Part shown: piece after piece, positions 7,851-16,500 of the stretch
How positions within the stretch are numbered: the first letter of the stretch is position 1
Layout of the letters: each line of letters opens with the position of its first letter
NCBI RefSeq assembly: GCF_001921215.1
Contig: NZ_MSIF01000006.1
Location: 186,001 to 250,000, forward strand
DNA from: Actinophytocola xinjiangensis
GTDB lineage: Bacteria; Actinomycetota; Actinomycetes; Mycobacteriales; Pseudonocardiaceae
DNA: 64,000 nt
Reading direction: 5' to 3'
Translations under genes and position numbers: made by a program
The notes under the pieces: generated by a model
Seen by the model: the letters and a program-made list of their open reading frames with translations, nothing else
What the model was told of the DNA's origin: nothing
The model's database searches: none

Positions 7851-8075
7851 ATCTACGGCCTCGCAGGCGTGTGCGCCGGCCCGCTCCTCGGCGCCGTCCT
7901 CAACTCGCCGCTCGGCGGCAACGCACTCCACGGCGGCATCGTGCTGCTCGTCCTCGCGGCGGGAACAGCGCTCCCGCTGTTCCCTCTCGCATTCCTGTGG
8001 GCTCACCTGCCGGTCGTACGACGTCTCGAGCAATTGTCCACATTTGTGGATCAGGTTGTGTCGGATGAGTGTTAG
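7833..8075 (+). pseudogene. CcdA/DsbD-type membrane protein fragment
   Basis: The plus-strand frame reads TLGTIYGLAGVCAGPLLGAV, then a GGNALHGGIVLLV helix and a LPLFPLAFLWAHL helix. This is the middle of a cytochrome c biogenesis/thiol-disulfide CcdA protein. Both ends are absent: the upstream part gives way to the His-rich tail on the other strand, and the product would stop after EQLSTFVDQVVSDEC. No start with a ribosome site precedes it. Treated as a gene fragment. Confidence 0.45.
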
Positions 8076-8104
8076 GCGGGCTCGATGAGCTTGAACGCAG
8101 TTCG

Positions 8105-9418
8105 TCAAGCCGAGCGGGCGGCAAGGCTGTTCCAGTACCCGGCGCTGATGAGGGTGACCCTGGTGAGAGGGCCGGACCCGTCAGGGCTGAGGACCTGTGA
8201 CGGGGTGAGCTCCTTGGGGCCGGTGGTGCCGATGCCGAGCATACCGTCGAAGTTGGCGCCCCAGCTCAGCATGGTGCCGACCGCCGTTCGGGCAAGCGTG
8301 AACTGGTTGCCGGCGGCAACCGCAGTGATGCCAGTGAGCGGCTGGGCGCCACAGTCCGTCGCACCAACCGCACAGACCGGGCCAGGAAGATGGCGGTCGT
8401 TGGTGGTGCCGTCGCCGAGTTCCCCGTTGCCGTTGAACCCCCACATCAGTGGAATGCCGTTGGCACGCACCGCGATGACGTGGGAACCGGTGTGTGCCGC
8501 AGCGATCGATGTGACACCGGTGAGCGGGTTGGCCGCGCAGTCGGTCGCGCCGGGGGCGCAGACCGGGCCTGGGATGGGTCGCCCAGTCGTGGTGCCGTCG
8601 CCCAGCTGTCCGCTGCCGTTGAACCCCCAGGAGAGCACGGTCCCGTTCGACCGAAGTGCCAGGCTGAACGACGCGCCGGCGGCCACGGCAACGACATCCG
8701 TCACAGCGACCCGGACCGGGGTTTTCTGGACCCACGCACCACTTCCGTCGCCCAGCTCGCCGGAGCCGTTGTCGCCCCAGCTCACGACCGAACCGTTGGC
8801 GAGCACCGCGAGGCTGTGCAGGGGCCCCGCACCGATCGCGCGCACACCTCGCAGCGGGTTGGCCGCACAGTCGGTCGCGCCAACGGCACACACCGGAGCC
8901 GGGATGGCCCGGTGCGTGCTGGTGCTGGTGCCGTCACCCAGCTGTCCGAAACTGTTGCTTCCCCAGGACAGCACCGTCCCGTTGGCCAGCAACGCCAGGG
9001 CGTGCCGTTCACCCCCGGCGAGCGCCTTGACTCCGGTCAGCGGGTTCGCGACGCAGTCGGTCGCGCCGACCGCACACACCCGCACGGGTACGTAACGGGT
9101 GGTCGTGGTGCCGTCGCCCAGTGCGCCTCGTTCATTGGAGCCCCAGGCAGCGACCGTGCCGTCGGACAGCAGGGCGAAGCTGGAGGACCGCGCGCTGACC
9201 AACGCTTTGACTCCGGTCAGCGGGTTGGCGGTGCAGTCAGTGGCCCCGACCGCGCAGGTCCGAGACGGTAGCGAACGGTTGACCCAGGTGTTGTCCCCGG
9301 CTTGGCCGGCCAGGTTGCGACCCCAACCGAAGGTCTCCGAGCCGACCGCGTTCGCCGGCACCGCCAGCACCACCATGGCCACCGCCGAGGCGACGGCGAT
9401 TCCCAACATCCTGCGCAC
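8105..9418 (-). CDS. Secreted RCC1-repeat (seven-bladed propeller) protein
   Basis: 437 residues. The GTG at 9418 was chosen for its AGGGGA ribosome site six bases upstream and the signal peptide it exposes (RRMLGIAVASAVAMVVLAVPANA). The remainder is a string of RCC1-type repeats of about 55-60 residues. Seven copies of the GxLGDGTT-like element are visible (the first reads GQAGDN, the last GMLGIGTT), each followed by CAVGATDC-type loops and a SLALxxNG strand. Seven repeats would close one beta-propeller. Paired cysteines in each CAxGATDC loop suggest disulfides outside the cell. Role unknown; RCC1-like propellers usually bind proteins or sugars. It faces the hydrolase gene at 9666 across a shared promoter region. 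Confidence 0.85.
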   Translation of the reverse strand: MRRMLGIAVASAVAMVVLAVPANAVGSETFGWGRNLAGQAGDNTWVNRSLPSRTCAVGATDCTANPLTGVKALVSARSSSFALLSDGTVAAWGSNERGALGDGTTTTRYVPVRVCAVGATDCVANPLTGVKALAGGERHALALLANGTVLSWGSNSFGQLGDGTSTSTHRAIPAPVCAVGATDCAANPLRGVRAIGAGPLHSLAVLANGSVVSWGDNGSGELGDGSGAWVQKTPVRVAVTDVVAVAAGASFSLALRSNGTVLSWGFNGSGQLGDGTTTGRPIPGPVCAPGATDCAANPLTGVTSIAAAHTGSHVIAVRANGIPLMWGFNGNGELGDGTTNDRHLPGPVCAVGATDCGAQPLTGITAVAAGNQFTLARTAVGTMLSWGANFDGMLGIGTTGPKELTPSQVLSPDGSGPLTRVTLISAGYWNSLAARSA

Positions 9419-9665
9419 GTGGAGTCCCCTGTGTACATGTGACAGCGGACCCCGCACAGAATTGTACGGGAGCGGGTCACGTCCGGGGCAGAAGGGGCTG
9501 CTGCTCGACGCAGCCACACCCGGCAGGACTTGCTGACCACATCCCCCGTGAGAGCTACACCAGTTGTCCGTTTTGAGGGGACGTGCCGGGCCCCCGGTCC
9601 TCGTTAGCTTCTGCGCCGTCGAGGGGCGAACGGACGCCCTGCGGAACAACGGAAGGCGAGCAATC

Positions 9666-11219
9666 ATGGGCAGGACAAATGGTGCGGGGGCACTGGCGCT
9701 GCGCCGGGTCGCCATGGCGGTGGCGGCCTCGGCGCTGGTCGCCGGGGTGACCGCGTGCGATGCCGCCTACGAGGAGGAGAACGCGGCGGCGAACGGGACC
9801 GCCACGAAGTCCGCGCTGGCCTGGGGTGACTGCCCGCCCACGGCACCGGGTGTGACCAGGGACCCGCGGCTGACCTGTACGGCGGTCGAGGTGCCGCTGA
9901 ACCACACGGACCCGGACGGTAGGAAGATCGACGTGGTGGTGTCCAAACTGGCCGCCACCGGCGACCGGCGCGGGGTGCTGGTGGTGAACCCCGGTGGGCC
10001 CGCCCTGCCGGGTCTCGACACTCCCGGCCAGTGGGCCGCCGAGCTTCCGGAGTCCGTCGTGGACAGCTACGACCTGGTCGGCTTCGACCCGCGCGGGGTC
10101 GGGCACAGCACGCCACAGAGTTGCGGGCTCGAGGTGACCGACCCGGCCGGGCTCTTCCCCTACCCCGCGGCCGATGGCTCGATCGACGCCAACGTCGCGG
10201 TCGCCCGGGCGACGGCCGGGCAGTGCGCCGACACGATCGGCGACGACCTGCGGTACTTCACCACCGCCAACACCGCCCGCGACCTGGACCTGATCCGCGA
10301 AGAACTTGGCGAGGAGAAGATCTCCTACTGGGGCCAGTCGTACGGCACCTACCTTGGCGCCGTGTACAGCACGCTCCACCCAGACCGGACCGACCGCATC
10401 GTGCTGGAGGGCAACGTCGACCCGGGCAACGTCTGGGCCGGGGAGGCGGCGCGCTGGAGCAAGGGCCTGGCCGACCGTTTCCCGGACGCGGCGAAGGTCG
10501 CCGCGGCCCAGGGAGTTCTCGGGAGCACCCCGGACGAGGTCGCCGACGCCTACCTCGCGCTCGCGGAACGGCTCGACCGTGAGCCCGCGCCGGTGCCGGG
10601 CACGCAGGTGTCCCTGAACGGCGCGATGCTGCGCAACGTCACCTACGCCCTGCTGCTCGACAACGAGACGCTGCCCGTGCTCGCGCAGGTCTGGAAGACC
10701 GCCACGAACATCGTCGACGGCACGCTCACCGCGGCCGACGCCGATGTCATCAAGCAGGTCTTCGCCGGGGCGCCGGCCGTGCCGGGCGTGCCCGCGGACA
10801 ACCAGGCGACCATGTTCCTCGCGCTGACATGCGGCGACGCCACGTGGTCCCACGACGTCGCCGACTATGCGGCCCGGGTCAGGCAGGATCGCGAGGAGTG
10901 GCCGCTCACCGCGGGCATGCCGAGGAACATCTGGCCGTGCGCGTTCTGGCCGGAGCCGGTCGAGGACCCGGTCACCGCGAACGACGAGGGCCCGCACAAC
11001 GTCATGGTCCTGCAGAACCATCGCGACCACGCCACCTCATGGGAGTCCGGGGTCGCGCTGCGGGAGGCGCTCGGCGACCGCGCTACGCTCGTCGGGGTCG
11101 ACAACGGCGGCCACTACGTCTTCGGCGCGGGTTCGGCGTGCGCGGACGAGGCGACCGTCGAGTTCCTGACTGGCGGCGACCTGCCCGGCGACGACATCGA
11201 GTGCACCGACGTCACGTGA
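9666..11219 (+). CDS. Lipoprotein alpha/beta hydrolase, TAP/SlpD-like peptidase
   Basis: 517 residues from the ATG at 9666 (GGAAGG upstream). A lipoprotein signal peptide ends in VAGVTAC (C31). The enzyme part matches the actinobacterial tripeptidyl-aminopeptidase-like family: VNPGGPA oxyanion region, nucleophile elbow WGQSYGTYLG (S225), a C-terminal TAP_C domain with D454 in NHRDHATSWE and H483 in DNGGHYVFG, forming a Ser-Asp-His triad. It is probably membrane-tethered outside the cell and removes N-terminal peptides. Longer upstream starts in the same frame lack a signal sequence. Confidence 0.88.
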   Translation: MGRTNGAGALALRRVAMAVAASALVAGVTACDAAYEEENAAANGTATKSALAWGDCPPTAPGVTRDPRLTCTAVEVPLNHTDPDGRKIDVVVSKLAATGDRRGVLVVNPGGPALPGLDTPGQWAAELPESVVDSYDLVGFDPRGVGHSTPQSCGLEVTDPAGLFPYPAADGSIDANVAVARATAGQCADTIGDDLRYFTTANTARDLDLIREELGEEKISYWGQSYGTYLGAVYSTLHPDRTDRIVLEGNVDPGNVWAGEAARWSKGLADRFPDAAKVAAAQGVLGSTPDEVADAYLALAERLDREPAPVPGTQVSLNGAMLRNVTYALLLDNETLPVLAQVWKTATNIVDGTLTAADADVIKQVFAGAPAVPGVPADNQATMFLALTCGDATWSHDVADYAARVRQDREEWPLTAGMPRNIWPCAFWPEPVEDPVTANDEGPHNVMVLQNHRDHATSWESGVALREALGDRATLVGVDNGGHYVFGAGSACADEATVEFLTGGDLPGDDIECTDVT

Positions 11220-11223
11220 TGAC

Positions 11224-11484
11224 ATGACGAGGCTCGCCAGGATCAGCAGGCATCCCCTCGAGGTGGCTGGCCGCCGGGGTCACAAGGGTCGGCTGGTGTC
11301 GGCCGGGCCGGTGTTCGGGCACACCGCTGACGGGCTGTTCGTCACGGAGATGTCCGGGCCCGCTGTCCTCACGGGCGGCGGATTCGGGCTGGAGGCCTCG
11401 TTGGTGCCGGCCCTCATCAGCTTCGCGTTGACGGTACCCGTACTCGTTCTGACCAGGCGACATGGTATCGCGACGCACCGCTAG
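11224..11484 (+). pseudogene. C-terminal remnant of a CPBP-type membrane protease
   Basis: 86 residues; MSGPAVLTGGGFGLEASLVP followed by a hydrophobic helix resembles the C-terminal end of CPBP (CAAX/bacteriocin-processing) intramembrane proteases. The catalytic EExxxR and HxxxN segments are not present, so only the tail survives. It starts five bases after the hydrolase stop and overlaps the start proposed for the kinase gene. Could also be a small unrelated membrane protein. Confidence 0.3.
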
Positions 11485-12679
11485 GCTGCGGGCCGTGTTC
11501 GTGACCGCGACCCGGCCGCTGCGCGTCACCGTTGACCGGTGGCGCGCACTGCCGGCGTCCGCACAGGACATCGCGCTCGCGGTCCTGCTGGCGGTGCTCG
11601 CGTTTGTACCGTTCTTCGCGGACATCGGGGCGCAGGTCAACGACGCGCCACGGCGGGAGACCGACGCCATCGCCGTGGCACTGGGGCTCATCCAGTGTCT
11701 TCCGCTCGCGGTGCGTCGCGGACAACCCGCGCTGTGTCTCGGGGTGATCGCCGCCGGTTTCGCCGTGCACCAGGCGCTCGCGTATCCGCTGACGTTCGGC
11801 AGCGTCGGGCTGTACCTCGCGATCTACGCGGTCGGCGCGCACCAGACCAGGCACCGCCGCGGACTCGCGACCGCGCTGACGCTCAGCTACCTGGGTTTCG
11901 CGGTCTTGTTGCGTGCCTGGGGATCGCCGAACGAGCCGATGGACTTCGCCACGTTCTTCATCGTGCTGGTGGTGATCTGGCTCGCGGGGACAGTGGTACG
12001 CCGGTGGCGTGACGAGGAGGCGGAGCGACGGCGGCTGTCGGCCGAGATCGCCACCGCCGGTGAGCGGGCCAGAATCGCCAGGGAGTTGCACGACGTGGTG
12101 ACCCACCACGTGACCGCGATGGTCGTGCAGTCCGACGCCACCCAGTTCCTGCTGGACAGCCGGCCGGACCGGGCGCGTGACGGCATGGCGGCGATCAGTG
12201 AGACCGGGCGGCAGGCGCTGACCGAGCTGAGGCACCTGCTCGGCGTGCTGGAAGCGACCGGCGACTCCGCACCCGCCACGCGCACCCCCGCGCTGGGTAG
12301 GGTCACCGACCTTGCCGAGCAGGCACGGCTGTCCGGCCAGCCGGTGACAGTCACCGAGCACGGCACCCCGCTGCGGCGCGCGGTGGACGTGGAGCTGGCC
12401 GCGTACCGGGTGGTGCAGGAGGCGCTGACGAACGCGGTGAAGTACGCGACCGGCAACCCGACGGCGGTCGCCCTGCATCACCACGCCGACCGCGTGGAGA
12501 TCGAGGTGACCACCAGTGGTGCCGCGGTCACAGCGACGACGGTCGTGCCGTCGGGCGGGCGCGGCTTGCACGGTCTGGGTGAACGGGTGCGGATGCTCGA
12601 CGGCGACCTCGTCGCCGGCGACCTGCCGGACGGCGGGTTCCGGGTGCACGCACGGATTCCGGGGCGGGGTGAGGGATGA
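11462..12679 (+). CDS. NarL-family sensor histidine kinase
   Basis: 405 residues. The N-terminal half has several membrane helices (about residues 35-180), with no large extracellular loop. A HisKA_3 dimerisation domain follows with ERARIARELHDVVTHH (H210 phosphoacceptor), then an HATPase_c domain ending in GGRGLHGLGERVRMLDGDLV. The stop overlaps the following response-regulator ATG (ATGA), so the two form one unit. The first start at 11462 overlaps the preceding fragment; a GTG at 11495 is a possible shorter start. Signal unknown. Confidence 0.92.
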   Translation: MVSRRTARLRAVFVTATRPLRVTVDRWRALPASAQDIALAVLLAVLAFVPFFADIGAQVNDAPRRETDAIAVALGLIQCLPLAVRRGQPALCLGVIAAGFAVHQALAYPLTFGSVGLYLAIYAVGAHQTRHRRGLATALTLSYLGFAVLLRAWGSPNEPMDFATFFIVLVVIWLAGTVVRRWRDEEAERRRLSAEIATAGERARIARELHDVVTHHVTAMVVQSDATQFLLDSRPDRARDGMAAISETGRQALTELRHLLGVLEATGDSAPATRTPALGRVTDLAEQARLSGQPVTVTEHGTPLRRAVDVELAAYRVVQEALTNAVKYATGNPTAVALHHHADRVEIEVTTSGAAVTATTVVPSGGRGLHGLGERVRMLDGDLVAGDLPDGGFRVHARIPGRGEG

Positions 12680-13359
12680 ACGACGGCCCAATCACGGTGC
12701 TGGTCTGCGAGGACCAGCCACTGGTCCGCGCGGGATACTCGACGATCTTCTCGGCACAGCCCGACATGACGGTGGTCGGTGAGGCCGAGGACGGCCGCGC
12801 CGCGGTCGAGGCCGCCAAGCGCCTGCACCCGGACGTCGCGGTGATGGACATCCGCATGCCTGTGGTGGATGGCATCGAGGCCACCCGGCAGCTGGCGGGA
12901 CCGGGTGTGACGGCGCCGGTGAAGGTCCTGGTGGTGACTACGTTCAACGTGGACGAGTACGTGTACGAGGCCCTGAAGGCCGGGGCGAGCGGGTTCCTGC
13001 TCAAGGACTCCCAGCCCGCCGAGCTGGTGCGCGGCGTCCGCACGATCGCGAAGGGCGAGTCCCTGCTGGCCCCGGCCGTGACCAGGACGTTGATCGGCCG
13101 CTACGCGGCACACCTGCGCCCCACTGCGACGGGCGGCGCCGAACGTGCGGCAGTGGAACGCACCCTCACCCCGCGCGAGCTGGAGGTTCTGCGCACGCTG
13201 GCGGCCGGCCTGTCGAACGCCGAGATCGCGGCAACCCTGTTCATCACCACGGAGACCGTGAAGACCTACGTGTCCCGCATCCTCACGAAGCTCGACCTCC
13301 GCGACCGCGTGCAGGCGGTCGTCCTCGCCTACCGCGTCGGCCTCGCCGAACCGGCCTGA
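12676..13359 (+). CDS. NarL/FixJ-family response regulator
   Basis: 227 residues. The receiver domain has the acidic pair E12/D13, D58 in VAVMDIRMP as the phosphorylation site, and the conserved T and K (VVVTTF, FLLKDSQP). The C-terminal LuxR-type helix-turn-helix reads LTPRELEVLRTLAAGLSNAE and ends ILTKLDLRDRVQAVV. It is the cognate partner of the kinase immediately upstream. Target genes cannot be told; the adjacent TAP-like hydrolase and the large protein downstream are candidates. Confidence 0.94.
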   Translation: MNDGPITVLVCEDQPLVRAGYSTIFSAQPDMTVVGEAEDGRAAVEAAKRLHPDVAVMDIRMPVVDGIEATRQLAGPGVTAPVKVLVVTTFNVDEYVYEALKAGASGFLLKDSQPAELVRGVRTIAKGESLLAPAVTRTLIGRYAAHLRPTATGGAERAAVERTLTPRELEVLRTLAAGLSNAEIAATLFITTETVKTYVSRILTKLDLRDRVQAVVLAYRVGLAEPA

Positions 13360-13573
13360 CCCGGCATGTCGCGCACGGGCTCACTGCCCGAGCAGCGGCC
13401 ACGAGACCGTTCCGGCTCCTTGGGGCGATGTTTGGACACGCCGACCGGTACTTCCCCTTGAACGTCGATACCCCTGGGCGACCGGTGACGCCGTGGTGAC
13501 GTCCTGGCCGCGGCACCGTGACGCGCGGCTGCGACCCTCGTGCCACCAGCACATCCGGGGTGATCAGCGCCGC

Positions 13574-16500
13574 ATGCCGCAACCTGTCAAGATCCGTACG
13601 TCGCGCCCGGCGAAGGCGGTGTCGCCCGCGCCGGACGTCGCGGCGCTCGCCGACGTGCGCGGCCCGCAGGGCGGTACGGCGATGGAGTCCGGTCCGGCCG
13701 CTGTGGTGGCGGCACGCGCGCGGGCGGGCAACGCGGCGGTGACGGCCGCGATGGGTGGCCTGCCGCGCGGTGCGAAGCCCGACGCGTCCGGGTGGGCCGG
13801 GCAGATGCTGCTGGCCGGGCAGAATCTGGTCGGCAACCAGGCCGTCGCGGCCCAGGCCACCGCGCCGCCGGAGCAGCGGCAGCAACCAGCGAAGCAGCGG
13901 CAGCAACCGGCGAAGCAGCAGAAGCCGAAGCCCGTGCGGAAGGCCAAGGCGCCACCCGCGCCGGCGCCCGGCAAGAAGGACACGGGTCAGGTCTCGGCAC
14001 GCGGCGACAAGGAGACGAAGGAGGAGGCGGCCGGCGCTCGGTCGCCGGGCGAGGACCCGAAGTTCCAGGCGTTGAAGAAGGACGTCGGCGCCAAGAAACG
14101 CCGCATCGGCACGAGCCACCCGCCCGCGGCGACGGAGGCGGACGCGGCGCAGGGCGCGGCGGCGGCGCCCGACGACGACCAGGAGGCCCGTGGCAAGGCG
14201 GCCCACGCCGAGGACATGGACGCCGCGCAGCCGAAGGAGTTCGACAAGGCGTCGTTCATCGCCGCGGTGGAGAAGGCGATCAAGGACCGGGCCCCGAAGA
14301 ACCTCGACGAGGCCGACAACTTCGGCGACTCGGGCAAGGCGGAGGAGGTCAAGACCGAGGTCCAGGGCAAGGTCGGCGAGGGCAAGGACGCCGCGGCCTG
14401 CGAGATCGCGGACACCACCGCCGCGACGCCGCAGCCGGCGCCGGATGCCAAGGCGGTCGTGCCGCTGGCGGCCGACAAGGTGCCGGGTAAGCCGGGTGTC
14501 CCGAACCCGAACCAGGCCGCGCCCGACGTGCTGCCACCGTCGGCGACGGACATGTCGGCGGGCCCGAAGAAGGTCAACGACCAGATGGCGGCCGCGGGCG
14601 TCACCGAGGAGCAGCTGTCGTTCACGAAGTCGAAGGAGAAGTCCTTCGACAAGGCCGTGGGCGACAAGAAGGAGATGGAGGCCCACTCGAAGGCCGCGCC
14701 CAAGCAGCTGCGTGCCGGTGAATCCCGCGAACTGAAGAAGGTCAAGGGCGCCGCCGCGCAGAACGGCACGGCGGCGATGGGCGGCATGCACGCCACCCGC
14801 GTGAACTGCGGCAGGCAGGTCACCACGGGCAAGGAGGGCACGAAGGGCCGCGACGAGGACAAACGCGCCCAGGTCACCGCGCTGCTGCAGAAAGTCTTCG
14901 ACGACACCAAGAGCGACGTCGAGAAGACCCTGGCCGACCTGGACAAGAAGGTCGACGACCAGTTCACCAAGGGGGAGAAACGGGCACGGGACCGGTTCAC
15001 CGACGAGCACACCCGCGGCATGGACGAGTACAAGGACCGCCGGTACTCGGGGCTTACCGGCAAAGCCCGGTGGGTCAAGGACCTGTTCGCGGACCTGCCG
15101 GAGGAGGCCAACCGGATCTACGAACGCGCCCGCGACAACTACCTGACCGCGATGCGCCAGGTCATATCCGACGTCGCCGACATTGTCGTCGGTGAGCTGA
15201 AGAAGGCCAAGGACCGCATCGCCAAGGGCCGCAAGGAGCTCAAGGACGCGCTCGACAGACTCCCCAAGGACCTCAAGGCCATCGGCAAGGAGGCGGCCGC
15301 CGACTTCGAGGGCCAGTTCGACTCACTGCAGGACTCGGTCAACGACAAGGGCACCCAGCTCGTCGACGCGCTGGCCACCAGGTACACGGACGCGGTCAAG
15401 GCGGTCGACGAGGAGATCGCGGCGGAGAAGGAGAAGAACAAGGGCCTGGTCTCCAAGGCCGCGGCCGCGATCGGCGGCGTCATCAACACGATCAAGGAAC
15501 TGGGCCGCCTGCTGATGGGCGTGCTCCGCAAGGCCGCCTCGGCGGTCGGCCTGATCCTGCGCGACCCGATCGGCTTCCTCGGCAGGCTCGTCTCCGGCGT
15601 CGGCGGCGGCCTGCGGCTGTTCATGAAGGACGCTGGCCGCTACCTGCAGCAGGGTGTGCTGGCCTGGCTGCTGGGCTCGGGCGTCGGCGGTGGCCTCCAA
15701 CTGCCCGCCACGTTCGACATCCTCGGCATCCTGGTGATGATCGCCGGGCTGCTGGGCCTGAACTGGCCCACGATCCGCGCTCGCCTGTCCCGCAAGGTCT
15801 CCCCGAAGACCATGGCCGCGGCGGAGACCGGCAAGGACGCCATCCCGATCGTCGTCGAGGTAAAGAAACGCGGCGTGGCGGGCATGTGGACGGACCTGAG
15901 GTCGCGGGTCGGCGACCTGAAGAAGGACCTGATCGGCAAGCTGGTCCAGTACCTGTTGCCAACGATCATCATCGCGGGGGTCACCTGGATCGTGTCGTTG
16001 TTCAACCCGGCCTCGGCGTTCATCCGCGCCTGCAAGATGATCATCGACATCGTCCGCTTCATCGTGACGCAGGCACGCCAGATCATCGAGTTCGTCAACG
16101 CGGTCCTGGACGCGGTGATCGCCATCGCCCGCGGCGCCGCGAACGTCGCGGGACTCGTCGTCCGGGCCCTCGCCCGCTCGATCCCGGTGCTGATCGGCGC
16201 ACTGGCCGCGCTCCTCGGCATCGGCGGCATCGGCGGCCGGGTCAAGCAGATCTTCCACCAGATCGCACGACCAGTGAAGCGCGCCATCGACTGGGTCATC
16301 GACAAGATCGGTGGCCTGCTGAAGAAACTGGGCGTCAAGCTCAAGCCCAAGGTCAAGCCGAAGAAGAAGCGCCCGGACAAGCCGCGCCGTCCCGCCCGGG
16401 ACCGGACACGCAGGCGGCGCCGCCGCGACGACGACCGGCGCGGGCCCAGGAAGAGGCGCCCGGACCGCCGCAGGGACCGCCGCCGCGACAAGCGCGACGC

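Noticed and set aside
9555-11030. Minus-strand open frame of 491 codons opposite the TAP-like hydrolase
   Set aside because: Shadow of a high-GC gene; the plus strand has a lipobox, nucleophile elbow and triad, while the minus product has no recognisable motif.
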